From: Deltaproteobacteria bacterium | Lineage (GTDB): Bacteria; Desulfobacterota; Desulfobaccia; Desulfobaccales; 0-14-0-80-60-11 | Length of the DNA stretch: 55,138 nt | Assembly (NCBI GenBank): GCA_026388765.1 | Contig: JAPLJC010000169.1 | Location: forward strand, 1-55,138 | Direction of reading: 5' to 3' | Shown: one piece after another, positions 43,561 through 51,929 of the stretch | How positions within the stretch are numbered: the stretch's first letter is position 1 | Layout: every line of letters starts with the position of its first letter | The notes under the pieces: generated by a model | The model's input: only the letters and a program-made list of their open reading frames with translations | Database searches by the model: none | Told to the model about the DNA's origin: nothing | Position numbers and translations under genes: made by a program

Positions 43561-45479
43561 GACCAACCCCGATGTCGGATCCGGAAAAACAGAACTTATG
43601 GGGTTTTAAGTTCCTGGGCGCTTCCAGCGGCGGCACCATGCCCCCGGAAGAACAGGAACGGGTGCGGCGCAATTTTTCCGGGGTGACCCTCATTGTCATC
43701 GTCCTCTTTACCCTGCTCTTCCTGCGCCTCTGGTCCCTGCAGTTGGTGCAGGGGGAAGATCTGCGCCTGCGCTCGGAACACAACCGCATCCGCCTGCAAG
43801 ACCTGCCCCCCTGGCGGGGCATGATTCTGGATCAGCGCGGGCAGGTGCTGGTGGCCAACCGGCCCAGCTACGAAATGGTCGCGGTCCTGGAAGACGTGGG
43901 GGATATTCCCGTCCTGGCCCGCCGCCTGGCGGGACTGCTGAAATTGGACCAGAAGCAGCTCGCCGCTCAGTTGGAGAGTGCCCGGGTCGCGGGCCTGTAT
44001 CAGGTACGGGTCCGGGGGGACCTCACCTGGGAAGAACTGGCCCAGGTGGCCACTTATCAGCCGGAGTTGCCCGGAGTGCTGGTGCAGATCCAACCCAAGC
44101 GGGAATATCGCCAAAAGGGACAGGCAGCCCACGTCCTGGGTTATTTAGGAGAGGTCTCCGCAGCCCAACTCAAGAACGACAAGCTGGCCAATTACAAGAG
44201 CGGGGACTACGTGGGCCGGTACGGCATCGAACTGGCCTGGGATAAATATCTCCGCGGCGCCCGGGGCTTCCGCCGCATCGAAGTCGACGCCTACGGCCGG
44301 GAACTCGGCCAGATGGAGTCAGTCTTTCCCACCCCCGGAGCCAATGTCTGGCTGACCCTGAACGATCGGATGCAGAAGGAGGCGGAGGCCTGCCTGGAGG
44401 GCAAAATGGGGGCCATTGTCGCCCTGGACCCTCGCTCAGGCAAGGTCCTGGCCTTGGCATCCTCCCCCACCTTCTCGCAGGAGGCCTTTGAACGGGGGCT
44501 CACCCCCCAGGAATGGCAGAAGATAAGCCAAGATAAGACTCACCCCCTGGAGAACCGGCCTTTGAGAGGCCAATACCCCCCTGGCTCCACTTTTAAAATC
44601 ATCATGGCAGTGGCCGGCCTGGAGGAAAAGGTCATCACCCCCGACACCATCATCCAATGCTCCGGGTCCCTGGTCTCCGGCGACCACACGTTCAACTGTT
44701 GGAGCAAGCACGGCCATGGCCGGGTGAATCTCCATAAGGCCCTGGTGGAATCCTGCGACGTCTATTTCTATACCGTGGGGAAGAAGCTGGGAATCGACCG
44801 CATCGCCAAGTGGGCCCGCCGCTTCGGCCTGGGCCAGCCCAGCGGCCTAAATCTGGATAAGGAGATGACGGGGCTGGTGGCCTCCTCCGAATGGAAAAAG
44901 GCCCGTTTCAAGCAACCCTGGCACGAAGGGGAGACCATGTCGGTGGCCATCGGCCAGGGTTACAACCTGGCTACCCCCATCCAAATGGCCATGGTAACGG
45001 CAGCCATCGCCAACGGCGGGATAATCTATGAGCCCCAGCTGGTGGCAAAGGTGGAGAGCCCGGCCGGCGAGATCCTGTTCCAGCCCCAGCCGGTAGTAAA
45101 ATCTCGCCTGGGGGCCAGCCCCGCCACCATCGCCGAGGTGCAAAAGGGCCTGGAAGGGGTGGTGGAGGAAGAGAAAGGGACCGGCAGGGAAGCCCACCTG
45201 GCCCAGGTCCAGGTGGCCGGCAAGACCGGCACCGCCCAGGTGGTGGCCGCGGAAAAGTTGGACCGGGAAAAGAAGGGCAGCAAAGAGGTCAAGGTGGGCA
45301 ATAGATTTGAGAACCACGCCTGGTTTGTGGCCTACGCCCCGGCGGACAACCCCAAGGTGGCCGTGGCGGTGCTGGTGGAGCACGCCGGCCACGGCGGCTC
45401 CGCCGCCGGCCCCCTGGCCCGGCGGGTCATCGAGGCAGGCCTCGCGGAGAACCGGCCCCAGGTGGCAAAATCTGACTAG
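43557..45479 (+). CDS. mrdA: PBP2 (MrdA): elongasome transpeptidase
   Basis: This 640-residue class B penicillin-binding protein has a transmembrane helix (about 42-62), a dimerisation/pedestal region and a transpeptidase domain with 'PPGSTFK' (nucleophile Ser), 'VESCDVYFY' (SxN-like SCD typical of PBP2) and 'AGKTGTAQV'. TTG 43557 overlaps the mreD stop as mreC does mreB; ATG 43572 is the alternative start. No rodA gene follows, unlike the usual order; the partner glycosyltransferase must lie elsewhere. Confidence 0.95.
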   Translation: MRPTPMSDPEKQNLWGFKFLGASSGGTMPPEEQERVRRNFSGVTLIVIVLFTLLFLRLWSLQLVQGEDLRLRSEHNRIRLQDLPPWRGMILDQRGQVLVANRPSYEMVAVLEDVGDIPVLARRLAGLLKLDQKQLAAQLESARVAGLYQVRVRGDLTWEELAQVATYQPELPGVLVQIQPKREYRQKGQAAHVLGYLGEVSAAQLKNDKLANYKSGDYVGRYGIELAWDKYLRGARGFRRIEVDAYGRELGQMESVFPTPGANVWLTLNDRMQKEAEACLEGKMGAIVALDPRSGKVLALASSPTFSQEAFERGLTPQEWQKISQDKTHPLENRPLRGQYPPGSTFKIIMAVAGLEEKVITPDTIIQCSGSLVSGDHTFNCWSKHGHGRVNLHKALVESCDVYFYTVGKKLGIDRIAKWARRFGLGQPSGLNLDKEMTGLVASSEWKKARFKQPWHEGETMSVAIGQGYNLATPIQMAMVTAAIANGGIIYEPQLVAKVESPAGEILFQPQPVVKSRLGASPATIAEVQKGLEGVVEEEKGTGREAHLAQVQVAGKTGTAQVVAAEKLDREKKGSKEVKVGNRFENHAWFVAYAPADNPKVAVAVLVEHAGHGGSAAGPLARRVIEAGLAENRPQVAKSD

Positions 45480-45497
45480 TTGGCTCGAACCATAACC

Positions 45498-45557
45498 AGG
45501 TGGGGCGGCCGTCTCTGACCGCCCCACCTGAGGTTGGCGGGCGGGGACGCCCGCCCC
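45498..45557. repeat. Two adjacent GTAGGG/GGTGGGGCGG-type palindromes
   Basis: AGGTGGGGCGG (45498-45508) pairs with CCGCCCCACCT (45519-45529), and GGGCGGG (45539-45545) with CCCGCCC (45550-45556). They lie between the convergent mrdA and pcm genes and could also halt transcription, though T-runs are absent. Confidence 0.6.
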
Positions 45558-45588
45558 ACGAGGGCCCCGCCCTACCCTGGCGCCCGCT

Positions 45589-46266
45589 TTAATCCGAGCG
45601 CGCCTCCGCCTCTTGGCCGCCGTTCCAGCCGTACTTGCCGATGAGGCGCACGAAGCGGCAGCCGCCGTGGTATTCGAACTTCAGCCCTTCCCTGGTCTTG
45701 CGCACACAGGTCAGCGTCTGGGACCAGACGTCTCCCACCGGAATCACCAGCCGCCCCCCGAGGGCCAGTTGCTCCGTCAGGGGCCTGGGGACCTTGGGGG
45801 CCCCGGCGGTGACGATGATGCCGTCAAAGGGGGCTTCCTCCGGCCAGCCCAGAGTGCCGTCTCCTACTCTTATCTGCACGTTCTTATAGCCCAGGGAGTC
45901 CAGCATTTCTTTGGCCTGGCGCGCCAGGTCGCCCATGCGGTCGATGCTGAAGACCTGGGCGGCCAGCTCCGCCAGGATGGCCGCCTGGTAGCCGGAGCCG
46001 GTGCCGAGTTCCAGGATCCGATCGGTCTCCTTGACCTCCAGGATCTCGGTCATCAGGGCCACGATGTAAGGCTGGGAGATGGTCTGGTCCGCCCCGATGG
46101 GCAGAGGATAGTCGTTGTAGGCCTGGTCCCAGAGGTGCTGGGGGATGAACAGGTGCCGGGGGACCTGCCTCACGGCCGCCAGCACCCTCGGGTCGACCAC
46201 CCCCCGGGCCCTGATCTGCTGGTCCACCATGCGGTCCCGGAGCGCGGCGAATTGATCTTCGGTCAT
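45589..46266 (-). CDS. pcm: Pcm: protein-L-isoaspartate O-methyltransferase
   Basis: This 225-residue SAM enzyme has 'MVDQQIRARGVVDPRVLAA', 'PLPIGADQTISQPYIVALM', 'ILELGTGSGYQAAILAEL' (SAM motif) and 'DGIIVTAGAPKVP', all standard for PCMT. It repairs isoaspartyl residues in ageing proteins. It is convergent with mrdA. Confidence 0.95.
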   Translation of the reverse strand: MTEDQFAALRDRMVDQQIRARGVVDPRVLAAVRQVPRHLFIPQHLWDQAYNDYPLPIGADQTISQPYIVALMTEILEVKETDRILELGTGSGYQAAILAELAAQVFSIDRMGDLARQAKEMLDSLGYKNVQIRVGDGTLGWPEEAPFDGIIVTAGAPKVPRPLTEQLALGGRLVIPVGDVWSQTLTCVRKTREGLKFEYHGGCRFVRLIGKYGWNGGQEAEARSD

Positions 46267-46624
46267 GGTTTATCCCTTGGGCGTCGAGACGATCCGCCTG
46301 GTCGCCCTAGCCGGCAATATTATATAAAATAGGATGGGAACCCCCGGTTTTAAAGGGCAAGGGCGGAGATTTTTGGCGGTCGGGTCAAAATTAACCACGG
46401 ATTTCGCTGAAGGGGATGTGAGGATGGGGTTGTCGGAGCGGCTCGCGCCCCGCCCCTACATAGTTTTTCATGATTGGGGGACATGGCACCCCGACGCGGC
46501 GATTTTTGCTATAATTATTAATGGGGCCGGAAAAGAGATTACTTCCCCCTCACCGTAACCCTCTCCCACATTGGGGGAGAGGGGATAAAGGCTGAACTCC
46601 ATTGCTGCACTCATTAATTAATCT
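46267..46624. other. Intergenic region with a CCCTCTCCC/GGGAGAGGG palindrome
   Basis: There is no supported gene; a 74-codon frame at 46334-46558 lacks family features and a ribosome site. The hairpin at 46559-46583 (CCCTCTCCC with GGGAGAGGG), preceded by CCCCTCACCGTAA, is another dispersed repeat type. Confidence 0.5.
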
Positions 46625-46867
46625 ATGGAATTGATGACCACCTGCCGTTTTCACCCGGACCGGACGGCCTGTGTCCAGTGCCAGAAACACGAACACGGTT
46701 ACTGCCAGGAGTGCCTGGACCTCTGCAAGGCCTGCACCGACCCCTGCATCTACTGCAAGTTCCGGCGCGGCTGCGTCATCTGGGAACTGTGCCGCAAGGA
46801 AGCCAGGAAGCGGTGTAAGGAAGATGAGGGGGAAAAGGGGAAACGGGGAAAAGGCGAAGCGGTTTAA
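46625..46867 (+). CDS. Small cysteine-rich protein, probable zinc binder
   Basis: This 80-residue protein has twelve Cys plus His residues in a treble-clef/B-box-like arrangement: C-x2-H, 'CVQCQKHEHGYCQECLDLCKACTDPCIYC' in pieces, then 'CVIWELCRKEARKRC'. The tail is Lys/Glu-rich. The pattern suggests two or three Zn sites. No strong ribosome site is visible; a second ATG (residue 4) is possible. The function is unknown. Confidence 0.65.
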   Translation: MELMTTCRFHPDRTACVQCQKHEHGYCQECLDLCKACTDPCIYCKFRRGCVIWELCRKEARKRCKEDEGEKGKRGKGEAV

Positions 46868-46884
46868 AAATCAAAAAATTGGTG

Positions 46885-46905
46885 GCACAGGCGTCCCGCC
46901 TGTGC
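46885..46905. repeat. Dispersed hairpin, GGTGGCACAGGCG family
   Basis: GCACAGGCG-TCC-CGCCTGTGC is a perfect 9-bp stem preceded by GGTG. It marks the left edge of the AT-rich defence operon. Confidence 0.7.
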
Positions 46906-46960
46906 TTTTCGCGGTATGCACCACCCACTCGTAATGGCGCGCAATGCACGACCTACATTT

Positions 46961-47845
46961 TTAGATATCTCTCCTGGCAACCCACTGCGTATGTTCCCTT
47001 GAGAAGGCATTTTCTGTATCGCTTACAAATCTAGAAAAATCCTCCTCCGTCTTGGTATCATCTGCTAAGGCAGATATTATTGATATTTCATGTGCTGCTA
47101 AACTGTATGATGTGGATAGGTCTCCAAAACGTTTAGCCTGCAACCATGAAACAATAGATGCTGCGCCAACAGCAAATACCTGTGTTGGTAGGTACTTCCA
47201 ACTTGGAAAAGCTACTCTCAAAATCACACAAACTACAGCCATTATATTAACAGCTACTAGCAAAATGAAATATTTCCGATTTTGCTTTTTATTTATCACA
47301 GCTTTTAGGCTATACCAGTTGAGTTGGTTTTCGATTCGAAGTTTCTTGTAAATTGATTTCCTAGTTTGGAGATCCATACTCTTAATTAATTCCATTTTTA
47401 TGTTAATTGCATCATGTGTGGCAGATTCCCCCGAAAGTTCTTTCGTAACTTCCCTATTTTGAATAAGAATTAATTGAAGATCAGATAAAAAGAATTTTCT
47501 GGCTTCTATATCGGGACAATCATACGGCTCAGCGCGCATCATGTAACGCCACGTTCTCGTTTTTACTGACTCAGCGACTGCCCTAGCAGTATACCATTTC
47601 CGATCATGCCTCTTTGCTGCTAAGAATATACAAATGGATAGAGCACCCAAAAATGATGCTGCTGAAATAATGGCCAATAATTTTGAATCACCTAAAAAAA
47701 GCGCAATTATCACCCCGAGGATTAACAAACCTAAGTAGGAACAAAGACATCTATAATATATTTGCTGGGACTTTTTAGATTCTGTATCTGCTGCCTGATA
47801 CAGGCCAGGATAGTCCCCTTCAGTGAAAGTTATTTCCTCGTTCAT
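46961..47845 (-). CDS. DUF4231/SLATT membrane protein, candidate defence effector
   Basis: This 294-residue protein has four transmembrane helices in two pairs (about 33-51 and 56-77; 192-209 and 221-236). Each pair is followed by the SLATT-type helical motif: 'WYTARAVAESVKTRTWRYMM' (84-103) and, at the C-terminus, 'FSREHTQWVARR' (281-292). DUF4231/SLATT proteins are predicted pore-forming effectors paired with nucleotide-signalling or TIR enzymes. It is last in a three-gene operon after two TIR-type genes (ATGA overlap). AT-rich codons set it apart from the surrounding genome. Membrane permeabilisation is inferred. Confidence 0.82.
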   Translation of the reverse strand: MNEEITFTEGDYPGLYQAADTESKKSQQIYYRCLCSYLGLLILGVIIALFLGDSKLLAIISAASFLGALSICIFLAAKRHDRKWYTARAVAESVKTRTWRYMMRAEPYDCPDIEARKFFLSDLQLILIQNREVTKELSGESATHDAINIKMELIKSMDLQTRKSIYKKLRIENQLNWYSLKAVINKKQNRKYFILLVAVNIMAVVCVILRVAFPSWKYLPTQVFAVGAASIVSWLQAKRFGDLSTSYSLAAHEISIISALADDTKTEEDFSRFVSDTENAFSREHTQWVARRDI

Positions 47846-48342
47846 AGCTCAAGTTGCTTGAAAATTTCAATTGGATAATGACGATCGCCAACTTCTTTTG
47901 GATCATGTCTTGCATATTCATCAGGGAAATTATCAAGGGCATACTGAATTATGTTAGCTTTAAAAGGAACATGTACAATGTACCTACCACGTAGGATAGG
48001 AGGACACCTTTCTGGATCGTATTCCCGCTTTCCATTGAGGTTTACAGCCACAATCGGCAAATTTAAGTTTAACGTAATTTCGAGTTCCCAGCGGACAAAT
48101 CTGTATAAATTCTTCGTTTGTTCACCTACCAAAACAATCACCTGCTTCGCGGATGAAAAACGCTCACGAAGTTTCCGCTTTACTGTTTCTTCCGAAGCTC
48201 GTTCTGTAATTACATTTAAATCATGGGCATCATGAAAATTAAAAGAAACATTTTGATTTGATTTCCACCCTTTCATGTAGGCATAGGCCCACATGTCATT
48301 ATCCCCATCAAAAATCACATATGTTTTATTTCTATAACTCAT
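47842..48342 (-). CDS. MTH538/DUF1863 TIR-like protein (ThsB-like)
   Basis: This 166-residue protein fits the MTH538 TIR-like family, to which Thoeris ThsB belongs: N-terminal 'KTYVIFDGDNDMWAYAYMKGW', 'FNFHDAHDLN', the central 'KQVIVLVGEQTKNLYRFVRWELE' with a candidate catalytic Glu86, and 'LPIVAVNLNGKR'. ThsB proteins sense phage and make NAD-derived signals. AGGAGG lies five bases before ATG 48342, inside the end of the upstream TIR gene (TGATG overlap), so that start is preferred over GTG 48345. The product signal is unknown. Confidence 0.83.
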   Translation of the reverse strand: MSYRNKTYVIFDGDNDMWAYAYMKGWKSNQNVSFNFHDAHDLNVITERASEETVKRKLRERFSSAKQVIVLVGEQTKNLYRFVRWELEITLNLNLPIVAVNLNGKREYDPERCPPILRGRYIVHVPFKANIIQYALDNFPDEYARHDPKEVGDRHYPIEIFKQLEL

Positions 48343-48887
48343 CACAACCTCCTACTAGAAATCCACTCACTTAATCGGATTGCAGTGTTTTCGCGATGTT
48401 TTAGAACAAGCCATTCAGGCTCTTTTCCTTCAAAATTACCCCAGATTACCCTTCGATAAAGACCAAGATATTCTTGCTCAGACCAAGTTTGTTCATATAA
48501 TTTCTCAGCAGATGGAAACAAAGCAACATTGCTTATGCTATTTGCACCATCTCCTAAACCCAGCTCCCATGGTATCCAAGAGCTATCTTTTGTTTTTGGA
48601 GTTACAAACAAGACAAATTTCCCACAAGTCTGAACCGCAGTTCGCAGGCGGTCCGCCGTTGCAGTAAAATCATCCTGGGGCAATTCTGAATCACGCTCAT
48701 CTACATATACCCGTGCACCATGGCCTTCAAGAATTCGAATAACACCGGGCACCAAATCATGATCATCTGATGAATGGGAAAGAAAAACATTTTTTCCCTG
48801 AATATCGGCTGCCTTTTCAAGAATCGCGCGCCGATCTATTTCTTTCCCTATTTCCCTTAATTCATCAAATGTAATGAAGGCTCTCAT
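48342..48887 (-). CDS. TIR-domain protein, first gene of the defence operon
   Basis: This 181-residue protein has a short helical N-terminus (1-30), then a TIR domain: 'KNVFLSHSSDDHDLVPGVI' (32-50), 'ARVYVDERDSELP' (58-70), 'FVLFVTPKTKDSSWIPWELGLG' (91-112). Glu108 in WIPWELG is where bacterial TIR NADases have their catalytic Glu. It is a different TIR subtype from the MTH538-like protein encoded next. It may be an NADase, a sensor or a second signal maker. It is strongly AT-rich for this genome, so probably acquired. Confidence 0.83.
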   Translation of the reverse strand: MRAFITFDELREIGKEIDRRAILEKAADIQGKNVFLSHSSDDHDLVPGVIRILEGHGARVYVDERDSELPQDDFTATADRLRTAVQTCGKFVLFVTPKTKDSSWIPWELGLGDGANSISNVALFPSAEKLYEQTWSEQEYLGLYRRVIWGNFEGKEPEWLVLKHRENTAIRLSEWISSRRL

Positions 48888-48901
48888 AACATTCTAAGTG
48901 C

Positions 48902-48927
48902 ATCAAGTTTAAATAAAAATCAAGTTT
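48902..48927. promoter_or_regulatory. Direct repeats ATCAAGTTT upstream of the TIR operon
   Basis: ATCAAGTTT at 48902-48910 and 48919-48927, 17 bases apart (AAACTTGAT on the transcribed strand), lie within 40 bases of the TIR start. They may be promoter or regulator sites; the first also overlaps the gene-island junction. Confidence 0.35.
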
Positions 48928-48929
48928 TT

Positions 48930-49087
48930 TTCTCCCACCTCAACAAGTCCACCACCTGGGCCAGGGTGCGGCCTTCCTTGATCTCCTCCCGGATGCGGTT
49001 TTCCTTCTCCAGGACGTCCATGGCCCGGTTGGCGTATTCCACCGCCAGGCTTTGGGGCAGGTGCATCACGCCGTCGTCGTCGACCAG
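48930..49087 (-). pseudogene. Truncated copy of the 3' end of an rraA-type gene
   Basis: About 157 bases match the 3' end of the hexulose synthase-RraA gene at 49679-49837 with only about five differences. They encode 'DDDGVMHLPQSLAVEYANRAM...' and end EKKT instead of EKKV. The N-terminal part is missing and the upstream end runs into a GTAGGGCGGG palindrome. The stop codon comes from the AT-rich island DNA, so the island boundary falls in the last codons of this fragment. Confidence 0.85.
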
Positions 49088-49670
49088 CCCGTAGGGCGGG
49101 AAAGCGAAGCGCATCCCGCCTTTAGCATTACATTTTGAGCAGTTGCTCTTGGGCCTTTGGCCCGCCCGTAAATCATGCCAACTTCCTGCTGGGCGCACCC
49201 CTAACTTTGCACCTTGAACCTTGAACACTTCCACCGGGTCAACTGTCTCTGCTGTTCTGGAAATTTCTCTCCCCTGGCCTTACCTTATCTGCATGTGTAA
49301 CTTGACCGCTCTACCCCCGGACCGCCCGGCCGCCAAGCGGCAACAATGCGGTACAACACCGGTGCTTCGGCGGTCCCGGACCGCTCAGCCAGCGCCACCT
49401 CAGCGGACTAAAGTGAGCCAAATAAGATACTTATGCGAAACGAACTGCGGCATTTTATCAGGTATCGGCACAGGCTGGCCCCGATTGGCCTCTTTTTTCG
49501 ACTTGAAGTCCCTGCGAAACTGTGCGGCTCACCAGGAAAACTTAAGAATATGCGCTACTTGGCTGATGCACGATTTTCCAATCCCTAAGTTCAACCTGGG
49601 ATTGCCTTTTTCGCCGCCAGGCCCAGCTTGGCCCCCATTTCCGTTCCCCAGTTCAATTTGGGAACGAGAA
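49088..49670. other. Gene-free region between the rraA fragment and the hxlA-rraA gene
   Basis: No gene is supported on either strand; long frames antisense to the downstream gene are shadows. It contains a GTAGGGCGGGAAAGCGAAGCGCATCCCGCC palindrome (49091-49120, given in part as its arms GGCGGGA/TCCCGCC), a short CCTTGAA heptamer pair (49212-49225) and two TTGGGAAC-type hairpins near 49579-49605 and 49643-49668. Confidence 0.5.
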
Positions 49671-50960
49671 TTACACCTTCTTCTCCCACCTGAGCAAGTC
49701 CACCACCTGGGCCAGGGTGCGGCCTTCCTTGATCTCCTCCCGGATGCGGTTTTCCTTCTCCAGGACGTCCATGGCCCGGTTGGCGTATTCCACCGCCAGG
49801 CTTTGGGGCAGGTGGACCACGCCGTCGTCGTCGCCCAGGACCCAGTCGCCGCTCTCCACCTTGACGCCGCCCACCCGGATGGGCACCCCGATCTCGCCGA
49901 AGCCCTTGGGTTCCCCGGCATTGGGCATCACCAGGCGGGAAAAGGCCGGAAAGCCCAGCTTAGTGATGTCGCCGGAGTCCCGGATGGCCCCGTCAATCAC
50001 CACGCCGCTCAGCCCCCGCTGCAGGGCCGAATTGGTGGCCAGCTCCCCCCAGATGGCGGGCCCGACGCCGCCGGCGTCGATGACCACCACGTCCCCCGGC
50101 TCGGCCAGGTCGATTGCCTCCACCGGCTTGGCCCAGTCCCCGGGATAGGTGCGCACCGTCAGGACCTTCCCCAGCAGGCGGGCCCCCGGAAACAGGGGCC
50201 GTATCCCCTCCAACACGCCGCTCCGGTGCAGGGCGTCGGAGAGGTTGGAGCTGGAGACCAGCTCCAGCACGCCGCGAATCTCTTCGGCTCCCACCCGCTT
50301 GAACAGGGTGGTGGGGATGACCGCGCCTTCATCCAGGGCGCGGCGAATCTCCCGGGTGGCGAGCCCGGGGTCCTTGGCCTTGGTGATGGCGCCCCCGACG
50401 ATGACGTAGGCCGCCCCGTGGGCCACCGCGGCCGCGGCGGTCTCGGAATTGACCCCCCCGGCCACTCCCACCGGCACCTGAACCGCCTGGCTGACAGCAG
50501 CCAGGATGGCGAAAGGGTCCAGACCCCGCATCTGTTCGTCGATGGCCACGTGCACCGAGATGTAGTCCGCCCCCAGCGCCGCCACCTGGACGGCCCGGGC
50601 CACGGGGTCGGCCACGGCGATGAGGTCCACGGCGATCTTGGCGCCATAGTTCTTGCCGGCCTGGATGCATTCGGCAATGGTGGCATCGGTGGCGGTGCCC
50701 AGGACATCGACGATTTGGGCGCCGGCCTTGGCCGCCACCTCCACTTCGGTGCGGCCGGCATCCATGATCTTCATGTCGGCCACGATGACCTTGCCGGGAA
50801 AGAGCCTTTTTAACTCCCGGACCGCATCCAAACCTTCACTCTTGATCAGCGGGGTGCCGTCCTCGACCCAGTCCACCCCTTCGGGCACGGCCAACTGCGC
50901 CACATTCACCGCCCGATGCAAATCCACAAAGTCCAAAGCTAATTGCAATATTGGAGGCAT
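49671..50960 (-). CDS. 3-hexulose-6-phosphate synthase fused to an RraA-like domain
   Basis: The 429-residue protein has an N-terminal HxlA barrel (1-210; 'LQLALDFVDLHRAV', 'VIVADMKIMDAGRTEVEVAAKAGA', 'VPVGVAGGVNSETAAAAV') joined to an RraA-like domain (225-429; 'ARLLGKVLTVRTYPGDWAKP', 'GDVVVIDAGG', 'DGAIRDSGDI'). The first domain condenses formaldehyde with ribulose 5-phosphate or runs the reverse for pentose supply. RraA-like domains can be aldolases or decarboxylases as well as RNase E regulators. The partner isomerase gene lies 116 bases upstream. Confidence 0.92.
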   Translation of the reverse strand: MPPILQLALDFVDLHRAVNVAQLAVPEGVDWVEDGTPLIKSEGLDAVRELKRLFPGKVIVADMKIMDAGRTEVEVAAKAGAQIVDVLGTATDATIAECIQAGKNYGAKIAVDLIAVADPVARAVQVAALGADYISVHVAIDEQMRGLDPFAILAAVSQAVQVPVGVAGGVNSETAAAAVAHGAAYVIVGGAITKAKDPGLATREIRRALDEGAVIPTTLFKRVGAEEIRGVLELVSSSNLSDALHRSGVLEGIRPLFPGARLLGKVLTVRTYPGDWAKPVEAIDLAEPGDVVVIDAGGVGPAIWGELATNSALQRGLSGVVIDGAIRDSGDITKLGFPAFSRLVMPNAGEPKGFGEIGVPIRVGGVKVESGDWVLGDDDGVVHLPQSLAVEYANRAMDVLEKENRIREEIKEGRTLAQVVDLLRWEKKV

Positions 50961-51041
50961 AAAGTTATCCCTTGTTATTTCATGGTTGGGAAAAAGTGCT
51001 CAGCGGCCAGTGATCAGGGATCTGTGGTTAAAATCAATTTT

Positions 51042-51074
51042 ACTGGCCACTGATCACTGACCATTGACCACTTT
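51042..51074. repeat. Heptanucleotide array (ACTGATC type), about five units
   Basis: ACTGGCC, ACTGATC, ACTGACC, ATTGACC, ACTTTC. It ends two bases before the stop of the hexuloisomerase gene (minus strand). A partial inverted copy (GGCCAGTGATCAG) stands at 51005-51017. Confidence 0.75.
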
Positions 51075-51076
51075 CT

Positions 51077-51703
51077 TTACTCCAAATCCGCGTGCCGCTC
51101 CAGGACTTCGCCCTGGTCCTGGCCGGAGCGCCTCTGGTAAAGAATCAGGACTACGGCCTCCAGGAACAGGAAGGTGGCCTGTTCGTACAGGCTGCCGGGG
51201 CATTGCACCGAGGCGATTTCCTGGGTCCGGGTCAGCTTGGTGGTGCCGGGGATGGTAATGACCACCTGGGCTTCCCGGCCGATGGTGGAGTCGGCATGGG
51301 CGGTGAGGGCCAGGGTCCGGGCCTTGGCGCTGTTGGCCCGGCGCTGCATCTCCCGGGGATAGGCGGTCTCGCCCGAGCCCGACATCACCAGCAGCAGGTC
51401 CCCCGGACGGATGCGCGGCGTGGTGGTCTCGCCCACGAAATAGACGGTGAACCCGAGGTGCATCAGCCGCATCAAGAAGCCCCGGAGGATAAAGCCGGAG
51501 CGGCCGCTGGCGCAGCCGAAGATGCGGGGTGCAGCTTCTACTTCCTTGATCAGGGTCTCGGCCATCTCCGGAGTAATCTGGGCCAGCACCCCGCCCAACT
51601 CGGCGTGCATCTGGTCCAAGGCCACGGAAAACTTCATCATCTCAGGGGATTGAGATAAAAAAGCCCCCCGCGGCTGTCCCGGAAGGCAATCCATCTTAAC
51701 CAT
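51077..51703 (-). CDS. hxlB: 6-phospho-3-hexuloisomerase
   Basis: This 208-residue SIS-domain protein has 'RIFGCASGRSGFILRGFLMRL' (60-80), 'LLLVMSGSGETAYP' (about 103-116) and 'QCPGSLYEQATFLFLEAVV', all HxlB-like. It interconverts hexulose 6-phosphate and fructose 6-phosphate, completing the ribulose-monophosphate step with the downstream HxlA-RraA fusion. The N-terminal 20 residues may be non-coding; Met21 is another start. Confidence 0.9.
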   Translation of the reverse strand: MVKMDCLPGQPRGAFLSQSPEMMKFSVALDQMHAELGGVLAQITPEMAETLIKEVEAAPRIFGCASGRSGFILRGFLMRLMHLGFTVYFVGETTTPRIRPGDLLLVMSGSGETAYPREMQRRANSAKARTLALTAHADSTIGREAQVVITIPGTTKLTRTQEIASVQCPGSLYEQATFLFLEAVVLILYQRRSGQDQGEVLERHADLE

Positions 51704-51929
51704 TTTTCTTCCCTCGCAGTCCCAGTCCGGCTCGGCCGGATCCAGGCTTTACAAATTTGAGGAATCTCGAAAAAAATTTATCATAGGCCAGGAAAAAATG
51801 CCAGGATTCTTGTATTTTTCCTCCAATTTAATCAGGTTTTTACGAATTTTTGGGGATTTGTGCACAAGGTTATGGGGGAGCTTTTTATAAGGGAAAGGGC
51901 TTGGCCCCTTAGCCCCCTCCCCCAAGAGA

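Noticed and set aside
46334-46558. 74-codon frame between pcm and the Cys-rich gene
   Set aside because: It overlaps a dispersed palindrome and has no protein-like pattern.
49221-50813. 530-codon plus-strand frame
   Set aside because: It is antisense to the HxlA-RraA gene, which is clearly real; the translation has no recognisable domain.
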